In this document: positions 24,824 to 33,514 of the stretch, piece after piece
Layout of the letters: every line of letters begins with the position of its first letter
Numbering within the stretch: position 1 is the stretch's first letter
Assembly: GCF_003970865.1 (NCBI RefSeq)
Contig: NZ_RXLZ01000007.1
Coordinates: forward strand, 1 to 64,000
Direction: 5' to 3'
Length of the DNA stretch: 64,000 nucleotides
Origin: Stenotrophomonas maltophilia
Lineage (GTDB): Bacteria; Pseudomonadota; Gammaproteobacteria; Xanthomonadales; Xanthomonadaceae
The notes under the pieces: model-generated
Databases searched by the model: none
What the model was told of the DNA's origin: nothing
Seen by the model: only the letters and a program-made list of their open reading frames with translations
Position numbers and translations under genes: made by a program

Positions 24824-25221
24824 GCCCGCGCGTGGCTGGCGATGGCCGCGCAGATCAGGCCACCGACCACGCTCAGGTGCTCCAGCGCGAAGAACAGGGC
24901 CAGCTGCTGTTCCGCACCGTGCTTGGTCCAGAAGGTATGCACGATGACGATGGTCAGCAGCATGAACACCGCCAGCGCGCCGCTGCCCAGCCAGAGCAGA
25001 CGGTCAAGCAGCAGGCACAGTGAGCCACCCAGCAGCACCACGGCGCTGGCGAGGTTGAACAGCACGGGCGGTTGCAGCCCGGCCGCCTGCATTTCGGCCA
25101 CGCTGTTGTCCCACGCCAGCAGCTTGGCCAGGCCCGAGGACAGGAACACCACGGCCAGCAGCAGTCGGGCGAGGAACCACAGCACGCGGCTGTCGAGCAG
25201 GGTGGTGATCATCCGTGGCAT
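24796..25221 (-). CDS. DoxX family membrane protein
   Basis: 141-residue inner-membrane protein with four helices. DoxX features are RLLLAVVFLSSGLAKLLAW near the N-terminus and LASAVVLLGGSLCLLLDRLLWLG in the middle. ATG 25221 follows GGAG; MITT three codons on is an alternative. Convergent with aph, overlapping its 3' end by 28 bases, and divergent from the TetR gene, whose palindromic operator lies about 115 bases upstream of this start. DoxX proteins are loosely tied to thiol and redox stress; function here unknown. Confidence 0.8.
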   Translation of the reverse strand: MPRMITTLLDSRVLWFLARLLLAVVFLSSGLAKLLAWDNSVAEMQAAGLQPPVLFNLASAVVLLGGSLCLLLDRLLWLGSGALAVFMLLTIVIVHTFWTKHGAEQQLALFFALEHLSVVGGLICAAIASHARAQKNSSSNR

Positions 25222-25335
25222 GCAGGAACTCCGGGTTGAGCGTTGGGCGGGCCACGCAGCATCGGGCCTCAACAGCGGTTGAGGTCAAGGCTGGCTGAAC
25301 GAAGCCCGATGATGGTCGGGTTGCCGTCTTCTAAT

Positions 25336-25353
25336 TGGACGAACGTTCGTTCA
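25336..25353. promoter_or_regulatory. TetR-type operator
   Basis: TGGACGAACGTTCGTTCA is an 18-base palindrome with one mismatched pair and a perfect 12-base core (ACGAACGTTCGT). It ends 11 bases before the TetR start, so autorepression is likely. Confidence 0.65.
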
Positions 25354-25364
25354 GTCTTTGCGCC

Positions 25365-25955
25365 ATGAACCGAGCCGACCGCAACGAGCAACGCCTCGCG
25401 CAGATCCTGCAGGCCGCCCTGCAGTGCTTCCTCGCAAAGGGATTCCACCAGACCAGCATGCGTGACATCGCGCAGGCGGCCGGTGTCAGCCTGGGCAATC
25501 TCTACAACCACTTCCCGGGCAAGGAAGCGATCATCCTTGCCGTGGCGGTGGCCGAGAGCGAAGAGCTGGCACCGTTGCTGCAGCGACTGGCTGCGTCCGA
25601 AGGCGAGCGCGCACAGGTGCTGGTGTTCCTTCGGGACTTCCACGCACTGTGCCGGCAGCCGGAATGGGCGACGCTCGCCGTCGAAGTGCTGGCCGAGAGT
25701 GCACGCAATCCTTCCGTGGCCAAGGCGTTTGCGGCCAATCGCAGGCAATTGCAGGCAACCCTGGCCGAAGCCCTGCAGCAGGTGGCACAGCGCGAACGTC
25801 GGTGTCCCGTGCTGGCCCCGGCACTGCAGGCGCAGGTGCTGCTGGATGCCATCGAAAGCGATGCGTTGCGTCGAGGGCTGGGCGAAGCCGATGGCACCGA
25901 TGAGGCATCGCTGGATCCAGGCCTGCTCGCGCTGCTGCTCGGGGCGCGCGCATGA
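25365..25955 (+). CDS. TetR family regulator
   Basis: 196 residues. The TetR HTH is at about 8-55 (RLAQILQAALQCFLAKGFHQTS, MRDIAQAAGVSLGNLYNHFPGKEAII), followed by a helical ligand domain. ATG 25365 sits right behind the palindromic operator. The stop overlaps the start of the DUF418-like gene (ATGA at 25952), so the two form an operon and the membrane protein is the obvious regulated partner. Confidence 0.88.
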   Translation: MNRADRNEQRLAQILQAALQCFLAKGFHQTSMRDIAQAAGVSLGNLYNHFPGKEAIILAVAVAESEELAPLLQRLAASEGERAQVLVFLRDFHALCRQPEWATLAVEVLAESARNPSVAKAFAANRRQLQATLAEALQQVAQRERRCPVLAPALQAQVLLDAIESDALRRGLGEADGTDEASLDPGLLALLLGARA

Positions 25956-26986
25956 GCACTGTTGACCGGCGGTTGCACGGGCTGGACCTGGCGCGCTACC
26001 TGGCGCTGGCCGGCATGGTGCTGGTCAACTTCCGCCTGGCGATGGCCGTGCCCGCAGAGGGTGAGGGTTGGCTGGCAGGGTTCTTCCATCTGCTGGAAGG
26101 CAAGGCCTCGGCGACGTTCGTCACTCTGGCCGGTCTTGGCCTGGTGCTGGCCACGCAGCGGCAGGGTTGGTGGCCGGCCAGTGTGCAGACCTGGCGGCGC
26201 GCACTGTTCCTGATGGTGCTGGGCCTGCTCAACCTGACCCTGTTCCCGGCCGATATCCTGCACTACTACGCGGTGTATTTCGCGTTGGCCGTGGTGTGGC
26301 TGCGTGCCTGCCCGCGGGTGTTGCTGGCCAGCATCGTGGGCCTGGCGGCCTGTTCGTTCTGGGCGTTGCTGCACTGGGACTACAGCGAGGGATGGAACTG
26401 GCAGACGCTGGAGTACGCCGGTCTGTGGCAATGGCCGGGCGCGGCCCGCAACCTGCTGTTCAATGGCTTCCATCCGCTGCTGCCGTGGCTGTGCTTCTTC
26501 CTGCTGGGGATGTTGCTGGCACGGCTGCAACTGTCGCAACCGCGGGTCCAGCGCGCGCTGCTGGTGCTGGGCCTGCTGCTGATCGCGGCTGGACATGGCG
26601 TGCAGCAGCTTGCGCAGGGAACCCCCTGGCAGGCGTGGCTGGGAACGCAGCCGATGCCGCCGGGACCGGTCTACGTACTCACCGGTGCGGGCGCAGCGTG
26701 CAGTGTCATTGCCGCCTGCCTGTGGCTGACGCGTGTGCGACCGGGTGACTGGCTGGAGCCGTTCACCGCGGCCGGTCGCATGACCCTGACCCTGTACGTG
26801 GGCCACATCCTGCTGGGCATGGGCACACTGGAAAGCCTGGGCCTGCTTGATGGCAGTGCATCGCTCGCGTCGGTGCTGCTGTGGGCACTGCTGTTCCTGA
26901 TGCTGGCGACCGGCGCGGCATGGCTGTGGTCGTGGCAGTTCGCACGCGGCCCGCTGGAGGCGGTGATGCGGCGCATCGCAGGCTAG
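25952..26986 (+). CDS. DUF418-like multi-pass membrane protein
   Basis: 344 residues with about nine or ten hydrophobic helices. The opening RLHGLDLARYLALAGMVLVNF and the C-terminal AAGRMTLTLYVGHILLGMG match DUF418/heparan-N-acetyltransferase-like membrane proteins, which may be acyltransferases or transporters. Translationally coupled to the TetR gene (4-base overlap). Its function is unknown; co-regulation suggests a response to a small toxic molecule. Confidence 0.75.
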   Translation: MSTVDRRLHGLDLARYLALAGMVLVNFRLAMAVPAEGEGWLAGFFHLLEGKASATFVTLAGLGLVLATQRQGWWPASVQTWRRALFLMVLGLLNLTLFPADILHYYAVYFALAVVWLRACPRVLLASIVGLAACSFWALLHWDYSEGWNWQTLEYAGLWQWPGAARNLLFNGFHPLLPWLCFFLLGMLLARLQLSQPRVQRALLVLGLLLIAAGHGVQQLAQGTPWQAWLGTQPMPPGPVYVLTGAGAACSVIAACLWLTRVRPGDWLEPFTAAGRMTLTLYVGHILLGMGTLESLGLLDGSASLASVLLWALLFLMLATGAAWLWSWQFARGPLEAVMRRIAG

Positions 26987-27085
26987 TTCTCTGGTCGTGC
27001 CGAGGCGATGTTGTGACGGACATGTCTGTGTCGTGGCGAGCGCATCTGCGATAGTGGTGGCAGGTAACACTTTCCGCTTGCATCC

Positions 27086-28093
27086 ATGTCATTCGCTTCG
27101 GCGCAGCATCTCGGCGAAGTCCTGCAACAATCCTATGGCATCACCCCCACCGCCGTGGTGCCACGCCCGGTGGGTGCCGACGCCAATGCCAGCGTGTATC
27201 GCGTCGATGCGCGGCACGGGCAGTGGTGGTTGAAGTGCCGCACCTACCAGGTCGACCCAGCAGTGTGGGACAGCCTGCACTGGATGCGCGGCACGTTGGG
27301 TATCGATGAGATCGTGGCGCCCTGGCCGGCACTGACCGGTGGTGCGTCGGTGCAGCGCTGGGGATTGCAGTTCACCCTGTTCCCTTATGTGGAAGGCCAG
27401 TCCGGGTTCGAGGCGGCGTTGAGCCGCACGCAGTGGAAACGGCTGGGTGAGGTGCTGCGCCGCCTGCACGGCGCACAGCTGCCGGTGGAACTGCAGCGGG
27501 CGCTGCCGATCGTCCGGCTGGAAACCGCGGCGCTGGAGACCGTCGGGCAATGGTTGGCCGGCGAAGGCCTGGCGGCCGCGAAGGATGGGCTGGGCCGCGC
27601 ATTCGTTTCGGTGTGGGACCAGCAGCATGCGCGCATCGCGGCGCTGCATGCGCAGGCACGGGAGCTGCTCGCGGCATTGCAGGATGTGCCGGTAGACCTG
27701 TACCTGTGCCACACCGACCTGCATGCCGGCAACCTGCTGATGGGCAATGACGGGGGCCTGCACCTGATCGACTGGGATGGCCTGTCGCTGGCGCCGCGCG
27801 AGCGCGACCTGATGTTCATCGGCGCGGCCGTTGGCGGGCGCTGGGGGCGCGAGAATCCGCTGGGCTTCGAGGACGGCTACGGCAGCGACCGCGGCGACCC
27901 GCGCTGGATCGCCTGGTACCGGCACTGGCGCATTCTGCAGGACCTGATCGAGTTCCAGCAGGTGCTGCTGGGCAGCGATGGAGAAGAGCGTTCGCCGCAG
28001 CTGCGCCGACAGTCGCTGCACTACCTGGGCGAGCAGTTCGCGCCGGGCAATGTGTTCGATGCGGCGGAGCGGGTGTATCGCGCGCTGGACTAG
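27086..28093 (+). CDS. Aminoglycoside phosphotransferase family, APH(9)/spectinomycin kinase-like
   Basis: 335-residue APH-fold kinase. The N-terminal lobe has a Lys in GQWWLKCRTYQ (about residue 50); the catalytic loop is YLCHTDLHAGNLLM (Asp at about 211), and the metal-binding Asp is in LIDWDGLSLAPRERDLMFI (about 230). This spacing and the APRERDLMF segment resemble spectinomycin phosphotransferases APH(9). S. maltophilia genomes carry such a gene a few loci after aph(3')-IIc, which fits here. Substrate activity is not provable from sequence, so no symbol is given. ATG 27086. Confidence 0.8.
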   Translation: MSFASAQHLGEVLQQSYGITPTAVVPRPVGADANASVYRVDARHGQWWLKCRTYQVDPAVWDSLHWMRGTLGIDEIVAPWPALTGGASVQRWGLQFTLFPYVEGQSGFEAALSRTQWKRLGEVLRRLHGAQLPVELQRALPIVRLETAALETVGQWLAGEGLAAAKDGLGRAFVSVWDQQHARIAALHAQARELLAALQDVPVDLYLCHTDLHAGNLLMGNDGGLHLIDWDGLSLAPRERDLMFIGAAVGGRWGRENPLGFEDGYGSDRGDPRWIAWYRHWRILQDLIEFQQVLLGSDGEERSPQLRRQSLHYLGEQFAPGNVFDAAERVYRALD

Positions 28094-28122
28094 GTTCTGG
28101 GCCGTTGCCAGGATCGCCCCGG

Positions 28123-28146
28123 GTAGAGTCGACTGTTAGTCGACTG
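28123..28146 (+). repeat. SMAG repeat, left copy of a pair split by an IS
   Basis: Begins GTAGAGTCGACTG and folds through GTCGACT...AGTCGAC. It is the partner of an inverted copy whose two halves lie at 28187-28197 and 29227-29238 on either side of the insertion sequence. Confidence 0.8.
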
Positions 28147-28197
28147 CTCTTCGATTGGAACAGACAAAGCCCGCGCTGCGCGCGATAGTCGACTAGC

Positions 28198-29220
28198 TGT
28201 GATCTCTCGGTAGGTTGTTCATCCGGGGCATCTTTGGAAAATGGTGGTTACCACACCTATCCAGTCCCCAAAGAGCCCGGATGAACCACCATAAAAATGC
28301 CCGTTTGACGCCGTTTAGTCGAGAACTTCTTGTCCGCCGCATCACTGAGCAAGGCCTTCGGCCAGAAGAGGCCGCCCAGGCTTGCGGGGTGAGTGTACGC
28401 ACGGCTTACAAGTGGCTGGCCCGGTATCGAGCCGAGGGCCTGATTGGGCTGCAGAACCGCAGCTCTCGGCCAAGCCGCAGCCCCCATGGCACCCCTGAGG
28501 CACTGGTAGAGCAGATCGTCCAGCGTCGACGTCAACGGCAAACCTACCTGACCATTTCCAAGGCACTGGGTGTGGCTCACAGCACCATTTCACGGCTGAT
28601 GCGCCGACGAGGACTCAATCGCCTGTGCCTTCTGGACCCACCGAAGAAGGCGGTCCGGTATGAGTACGACAGCCCGGGCGGCTTGCTGCACTTGGATATC
28701 AAGAAACTCGGCAACTTCCACCGGCCCGGACACCGGGTCGATCCGAATCGGCGTGGCAATGCTGGCGGCGGTGGCTGAGGCTATGTCCATGTGGCCATTG
28801 ATGACCACTCCCGAGTCGCCTTCAGTAGCGTTCACACCGATGAGAAGGGCTCAACGGCCTGCCAAGCGCTGCTGGCCGCTTTGGCGTACTACAAGACGCT
28901 GGGGGTCACCTTCCAGCGTGTCCTGACTGACAACGGCGCCTGCTATCGCTCCGGCGTCTTCGCTCGACTCGTCGCCTCGTTGGGCATGAAGCACTATCGG
29001 ACCAAGCCCTACACCCCGCGAACCAACGGTAAGGCCGAGCGCTTCATCCAGACCAGCTTGCGCGAATGGGCCTACGCCTGCGAGTACGCTTCGTCAGAGC
29101 AACGCGATGCCGTGCTACCTGAATGGCTGCATCACTACAACTGGCACCGACCCCACATGGGGATCGGCAGCCAGCCGCCTATTTCCAGAATCCCGCTGAA
29201 CAACGTGGTGGGTTTACACA
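28198..29220 (+). mobile_element. IS481-family insertion sequence (1023 bases)
   Basis: Left end TGTGATCTCTCGG and right end (reverse complement) TGTGTAAACCC both start TGTG and share a further GTTGTTCA block about 17-25 bases in, forming imperfect inverted repeats. The element is flanked by 6-base direct repeats ACTAGC (28192-28197 and 29221-29226), which fit the NCTAGN target known for Bordetella IS481/IS1002. The transposase carries an internal stop, so this copy is probably inactive. Confidence 0.88.
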
Positions 29221-29225
29221 ACTAG
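28281..29225 (+). pseudogene. IS481-family transposase, interrupted by an in-frame stop
   Basis: Frame of 315 codons from ATG 28281. Residues about 8-60 are HTH domains (PEEAAQACGVSVRTAYKWLARYRAEG), and the DDE rve domain follows: first Asp in LLHLDIKKLG, second in VLTDNGACYRS, Glu in NGKAERFIQT. Codon 166 (28776-28778) is TGA where relatives have TGG in a G-W-x-[YF]-V/L-H-V-A-I-D-D-H-S-R motif; the frame continues intact after it. The final TAG (29223-29225) comes from the duplicated target DNA, not from the element. Likely inactive unless the stop is read through. Confidence 0.85.
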
Positions 29226-29264
29226 CAGTCGACTCTACCAGGGACTTGTCCATCGAGGCGGTTT

Positions 29265-30188
29265 TCATTCGGCGGGCTTGGCCGCTGCCGAGGCCGCTGC
29301 GCTCGCGGCGCGGCGCGACAACACGGCCTCGCGATGGGCGATGTACGCGTTGGCGGCGAGGATGATGCCGGCACCGATGATCGTCCAGCGATCCACCGTT
29401 TCGTTGAACAGCAGCCAGCCGCACAGCGTCACCAGTGGCAGCTGCAGGAAGCTGATCGGGGTCAGGGCGGAGACTTCGCCCAGGCGCAGCGCACGCGTCC
29501 ACAGCAGCTGGCCGATGGTGCCGAGCACGCCGGTGGCCAGAAGCCACAGCCACGCCACGCCGGTGGGCCAGACCCAGACGAACAGGGCCGGAACCAGCGA
29601 CAGCGGCACCCAGAACACGTAGGTGTAGAGCACCACGGTGTCGGCACTGTCGATGCGGGTCAGCTGCTTGATCTGGATCGCCACCAGCGAACTGAGCACG
29701 GCCGCACCGACAGCGACCAGGCTGCCGGCCGTGAAGCCGGCAGTGCCGGGGCGGACGATCACCAGTACACCGATGAAGCCGACCACCACCGCGGCCCAGC
29801 GGCGCACGCGCACGGTCTCGCCCAGCCACAGCACGGCGGCGATGGTGACGAACAACGGGGTGGAGTACGAGAGCGAAACTGCCTGCGCCAACGGCAGGTG
29901 GCCCAGTGCCCAGAATGCGCACAGCATCGAACCCAGGCCGATCGCACTGCGCACGAAATAACGCGGCAGCTGCTGCGTCTTCAGCGGCGCGTGGCCGGGG
30001 CGCAGCAGCATCGGCAGCAACGCCAGCAGGCCGAACGCATTGCGGAAGAACGCCACTTCCTGGGTCGGCACGTAGCGCGTGGCGTAGCGGATGGCCACGG
30101 CCATCAGGCCGAATGCCATCGTGCTGCCGAGCATCAGCAGCGCCGCCCGCATCGGGGTGGCGCTAGGGGAGAGGGCGGGGCTGTTCAC
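29265..30188 (-). CDS. DMT superfamily (EamA) transporter
   Basis: 307-residue inner-membrane protein with ten predicted helices in two EamA repeats; [27 protein letters not shown] (first repeat) and [27 protein letters not shown] (second repeat) are typical, and the C-terminus is Ala-rich. GTG 30188 overlaps the murB stop (GTGA); a GTG one codon earlier is equally possible. Probably exports metabolites or amino acids; substrate unknown. Last gene of the pyrD-murB run. Confidence 0.83.
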   Translation of the reverse strand: MNSPALSPSATPMRAALLMLGSTMAFGLMAVAIRYATRYVPTQEVAFFRNAFGLLALLPMLLRPGHAPLKTQQLPRYFVRSAIGLGSMLCAFWALGHLPLAQAVSLSYSTPLFVTIAAVLWLGETVRVRRWAAVVVGFIGVLVIVRPGTAGFTAGSLVAVGAAVLSSLVAIQIKQLTRIDSADTVVLYTYVFWVPLSLVPALFVWVWPTGVAWLWLLATGVLGTIGQLLWTRALRLGEVSALTPISFLQLPLVTLCGWLLFNETVDRWTIIGAGIILAANAYIAHREAVLSRRAASAAASAAAKPAE

Positions 30189-31258
30189 CACTGTGCGCCG
30201 AGCAGGCGGGGCTCCGGTTCGATCGGCACGCCGAACTTCTCCAGCACCGAAGCGGAGATGCGTCGCGCCAGCGCCAGCAGTTCAGCACCGGTGGCGTTAC
30301 CGTGGTTGACCAGCACCAGTGCGTGGCTCGGCGCCACGCCAGCATCGCCTTCGCGGAAGCCCTTCCAGCCGCAGGACTCGATCATCCATGCCGCCGAGAC
30401 CTTACACTTGTCCTCGCGGTCTGCCGGGAACACCGGCAGCTCGGGGAAGTGCTGCAGCAGCACGTCGACCTGTTCCAGCGGCAGCACCGGGTTCTTGAAG
30501 AAGCTGCCGGCGTTGCCCAGCACATCCGGGTCGGGCAGCTTGCGGCGGCGGATCGCAATCACTGCGTTGGCCACGTCCACTGCGCTCGGCAGCTCCACGC
30601 CCTGTGCCTGCAGCTCCTCGCGGATGCCGGCGTAGTCCATGCGCAGGTCGTGCAGCAGCGGCAGCTTGAGCTCGATGGCGGTGATCAGGTAGCGATCCGG
30701 CTGCTGTTTGAAGACGCTGTCGCGGTAGGCGAAGCCACACTGTTCGTTGTCCAGCCGTACCCAGGTTTGTTCCTCGCAGTCCCAAGCTTCAACGGCCTGG
30801 ATGAACTCGCCAACCTGCGCACCGTAGGCACCGATGTTCTGGATCGGCGCGGCACCGGCGGTGCCGGGAATCAGCGCCAGGTTTTCCAGGCCGGACAGGC
30901 CTTCCTGCAGCGACCACATCACCAGGCCATGCCAGGGCACGCCGGCGCCGGCGCGGATCACTGCATGGTCGGCGCGGTGTTCCAGGAAACTGATGTCACG
31001 GTTGCCGAACGCCAGCACGGTGCCGGGCAGATCTTCGGCGATCAGTACGTTGCTGCCGCTGCCCAGCACCAGCAGCGGGCCGCTGGCCACTTCGGGCAAT
31101 GCCAGCACTTCCGGTAGCAGTGCGGCATCGTGCAGTTCCAGCAGCTGCGCGGCGCTGGCCTGCACATGGAAGGTGTTCAGCGCCTGCAGCGGCGCATTGC
31201 GGGTGAGCGTCCAGCGCAGCGGGGCGTTGCCGTCGACGGTATCCATGGGCGCGCTCAC
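30185..31258 (-). CDS. murB: UDP-N-acetylenolpyruvoylglucosamine reductase
   Basis: FAD enzyme that reduces UDP-GlcNAc-enolpyruvate to UDP-MurNAc with NADPH for peptidoglycan. 357 residues as in type I MurB. FAD-binding [26 protein letters not shown], the catalytic Ser motif YRDSVFK and the GSFFKNP and AAWMIE segments are all seen. GTG 31258 overlaps the pyrD stop (GTGA) and is chosen for coupling; ATG 31246, four codons on, is a close alternative. Cytoplasmic and essential. Confidence 0.95.
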   Translation of the reverse strand: MSAPMDTVDGNAPLRWTLTRNAPLQALNTFHVQASAAQLLELHDAALLPEVLALPEVASGPLLVLGSGSNVLIAEDLPGTVLAFGNRDISFLEHRADHAVIRAGAGVPWHGLVMWSLQEGLSGLENLALIPGTAGAAPIQNIGAYGAQVGEFIQAVEAWDCEEQTWVRLDNEQCGFAYRDSVFKQQPDRYLITAIELKLPLLHDLRMDYAGIREELQAQGVELPSAVDVANAVIAIRRRKLPDPDVLGNAGSFFKNPVLPLEQVDVLLQHFPELPVFPADREDKCKVSAAWMIESCGWKGFREGDAGVAPSHALVLVNHGNATGAELLALARRISASVLEKFGVPIEPEPRLLGAQW

Positions 31259-32310
31259 AGTGGGGCCACCGCGCCGCGGCTCGGCGCTTCGCGGCGGCGA
31301 CGGATCGCCTCCACGCATTCGGAGACCAGCGCCGGGCCACGGAAGATCAGGCCGCTGTAGCACTGCACCAGCGCCGCACCAGCGGCCATCTTGGCTACCG
31401 CGTCGGCACCGGACAGGATGCCGCCGACGCCGATCAACGGCACCGATTCGGGCAGGCGCGAGCGCAGGCGGCGCAGCACCAGCGTGGACTGCTCCAGCAC
31501 CGGCGCGCCGGACAGGCCACCGGCCTCGTTGGCCAGCGGATCGCCGGCCACCTTGCTGTGGTCGATGGTGGTGTTGGTGGCGATCACGCCGTCCACCTGC
31601 AGCTCGCCCAGCACGCGGGCGGCGGCATCGATGTCGCGCTCGCTGAGGTCCGGCGCCACCTTCACCAGCATCGGCACGCGGCGGCCGTGGCGGGCGGCAA
31701 GGTCTTCCTGGCGGTCACGCAGCTGGCTGACCAGCTGTCGCAGCGCGGTTTCTTCCTGCAGTTCACGCAGGCCGGCGGTGTTGGGCGAGGAGATGTTGAC
31801 GGTGATGTAGTCGGCCAGTGGATAGACCTTGTCCAGGCAGGCGATGTAATCGTCCACGGCCTGTTCGTTGGGGGTGTCCTTGTTCTTGCCGATGTTGATG
31901 CCGAGCAGGCCGCGGCGGTTGCGCGCGCGCTCGACGTTGCGCACCAGCGCGTCCACGCCCGCATTGTTGAAGCCCATGCGGTTGATGATCGCGTTGTGCG
32001 CCGGCAGGCGGAACAGGCGCGGATGCGGATTGCCGGCCTGCGGGCGCGGGGTGATGGTGCCGATCTCGACGAAGCCGAAGCCGAGCGCGAACAATGCATC
32101 AATGTGCTCGCCGTTCTTGTCCAGGCCGGCGGCCAGGCCGACCGGATTGGGGAAGGTCAGCCCGAACACCGTGCTGGGCATCGGCGCGATGCGTGCGGCC
32201 AGCAACGGCGTGGTGCCGGTGCGATAGGCCAGGTCCAGTGCGGACAGGCCGAGGCCGTGGGCGCGCTCGGCGTCGAGCGAGAACAGGAAGGGGCGGGCAA
32301 GCGAATACAT
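31255..32310 (-). CDS. pyrD: Dihydroorotate dehydrogenase (quinone), class 2
   Basis: 351-residue FMN enzyme of pyrimidine synthesis that oxidises dihydroorotate and passes electrons to quinone. It has the class-2 N-terminal membrane-associating helix ([18 protein letters not shown]) and the motifs [24 protein letters not shown] (substrate and catalytic Ser region), [18 protein letters not shown] and [13 protein letters not shown] 32310. Followed by murB with a 4-base overlap; the methyltransferase gene ends 10 bases upstream. Confidence 0.96.
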   Translation of the reverse strand: MYSLARPFLFSLDAERAHGLGLSALDLAYRTGTTPLLAARIAPMPSTVFGLTFPNPVGLAAGLDKNGEHIDALFALGFGFVEIGTITPRPQAGNPHPRLFRLPAHNAIINRMGFNNAGVDALVRNVERARNRRGLLGINIGKNKDTPNEQAVDDYIACLDKVYPLADYITVNISSPNTAGLRELQEETALRQLVSQLRDRQEDLAARHGRRVPMLVKVAPDLSERDIDAAARVLGELQVDGVIATNTTIDHSKVAGDPLANEAGGLSGAPVLEQSTLVLRRLRSRLPESVPLIGVGGILSGADAVAKMAAGAALVQCYSGLIFRGPALVSECVEAIRRRREAPSRGAVAPL

Positions 32311-32319
32311 GCGTTGGTT

Positions 32320-33090
32320 TCAGTCCAGCGTGCCGAGGAAGGCTCGGGTTCGATATTCAAAAGCGACCTGGCCGTCGACCGCGTGGGCGGCGAACAGGTC
32401 CTGCAAAGCGTCGATCATCGGCGTATAGCGCGGATGACCGGATTGGGGTGCGTAGGAGGAGGACAGCAGGCGCCCGCGCAGGGCATCGAAGTCCAGATGC
32501 TGTACGTTCGGCAGCTCCACCATGCCGCGCAGGCCGGGGCCGAACCAGGCCTGCATGGTGGCATCGTCCTGGTAGCGCTCGGCTACAGCGGTGTAGTCGG
32601 TGCCGTAGTCCAGCAGCAGCTGTTCATAGCCGATCAGGAACGGGCTGGCATCGAGCAGGCGCGAATTCCAGTAGATCAATGCCTGGCCACCCGGACGCAG
32701 GATGCGCTGCCACTCGGCGCGCACCGCCACGGTGTCGAACCAGTGGAAGGCCTGCGCGACGCTGACCAGATCAACGCTGGCATCGTCCAGGCCGGTGGCC
32801 TCGGCGCGGCCATCGACGGCGGAGAAGCGCGGGTACTGGGGTGCCAGCCAGTGTTCGGCGGCGGCGCGCATGGCGGCATTCGGCTCGACCGCTACCAGCG
32901 GGTGACCGCTGGCCAGAAACTGACGGCTGGAAATGCCAGTGCCGGCGCCGATGTCGGCGACCCGAGCCTCGCGGCTGACGCCCATCGGGCCGTGCAGCCA
33001 GCCCAGCAGCGCGGGCGGGTAATCGGGCCGGTAGCGGACGTAGTCGGCGACGCGGCTGCTGAAGCGTTCAGTGCTGTCGGAGGCGGTCAT
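32320..33090 (-). CDS. Class I SAM-dependent methyltransferase
   Basis: 256 residues. SAM motif I is VADIGAGTGISSRQFL (about residues 43-58), acidic loop VAVEPN follows, then SVAQAFHWFD and the post-motif III LRPGGQALIYWN. The AFHWFD pattern matches the UbiE/YcgJ-like group often annotated simply as class I methyltransferase. ATG 33090 starts just ahead of the core; the frame stays open upstream into the next gene. Substrate unknown. Confidence 0.85.
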   Translation of the reverse strand: MTASDSTERFSSRVADYVRYRPDYPPALLGWLHGPMGVSREARVADIGAGTGISSRQFLASGHPLVAVEPNAAMRAAAEHWLAPQYPRFSAVDGRAEATGLDDASVDLVSVAQAFHWFDTVAVRAEWQRILRPGGQALIYWNSRLLDASPFLIGYEQLLLDYGTDYTAVAERYQDDATMQAWFGPGLRGMVELPNVQHLDFDALRGRLLSSSYAPQSGHPRYTPMIDALQDLFAAHAVDGQVAFEYRTRAFLGTLD

Positions 33091-33094
33091 GGCG

Positions 33095-33379
33095 TCAGTT
33101 CGACACCGCCGCCAGCCACGCCAGGCCACCGAAGAACAGGATGAAGACCAGGATGGCGGCAAGTACGGCGCCGACCATCACCCAGCCCAGCACCAGGCCG
33201 GTGACGGCCAGGCCATCGCCTTCCAGTTCATGCGGGCGGCGGCGGATCTCGGCGCGGGCCATGTGGCCGGTGATGATGGCCACGATGCTGGCCACGAAGG
33301 GCAGGACGGTCCAGCTGGCGATGCCCATGACCAGGCTGACCACGGCCAGGGCGCTTGTCTGTCGGGGTGCCACGCTCAT
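33095..33379 (-). CDS. DUF4190-type small membrane protein
   Basis: 94 residues with two membrane helices (about 13-35 and 60-90) around the conserved-looking GHMARAEIRRRPHELEGDGLAVTGLVLG, the hallmark of DUF4190. ATG 33379 is preceded by AGGAGG; the frame stays open upstream but without a better start. It ends 4 bases before the methyltransferase start. Function unknown. Confidence 0.82.
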   Translation of the reverse strand: MSVAPRQTSALAVVSLVMGIASWTVLPFVASIVAIITGHMARAEIRRRPHELEGDGLAVTGLVLGWVMVGAVLAAILVFILFFGGLAWLAAVSN

Positions 33380-33480
33380 CGGGTCCTCCTTGGCAGTGTG
33401 CACATGATAGTGCCTCTGCCCGGGCAATCCCATGCCCGGCGGATGCGATGGAAGGCGTCGACCCTGGTCGACGAAAGGCA

Positions 33481-33503
33481 TGCCAACCAAGGTTGGCAGC
33501 TAC
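33481..33503 (-). repeat. SMAG-type palindromic repeat
   Basis: TGCCAACC/GGTTGGCA hairpin ending GCTAC, which on the minus strand reads GTAG then the stem, as SMAG elements do. A second hairpin, GTCGACCCTGGTCGAC at 33457-33472, lies beside it. Both sit between the SDR stop (33515) and the DUF4190 start. Confidence 0.6.
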
Positions 33504-33514
33504 CGGGGGCGGTA

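Larger units (their letters stand above)
28187..29238. repeat. SMAG repeat, right copy, interrupted by an IS481-family element
   Basis: Left fragment AGTCGACTAGC (28187-28197) and right fragment AGTCGACTCTAC (29227-29238) rejoin into a hairpin with a 7-base stem GTCGACT/AGTCGAC and loop AGC. The CTAG target sits at the hairpin tip. The span includes the element itself. Confidence 0.75.

Noticed and set aside
25502..27070. A 522-codon minus-strand frame opposite the TetR and DUF418 genes.
   Set aside because: Same type of GC-rich shadow; low-complexity Gln/Arg composition and no domain, while the plus-strand genes have clear motifs.
28215..28281. An earlier start for the IS transposase at 28215.
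   Set aside because: It would begin inside the terminal repeat region of the element; ATG 28281 gives the family's usual N-terminus before the HTH.
31558..33144. A 528-codon plus-strand frame across pyrD and the methyltransferase.
   Set aside because: Antisense to genes with intact catalytic motifs; its Gly/Ala/Val/Asp-rich sequence has no domain.
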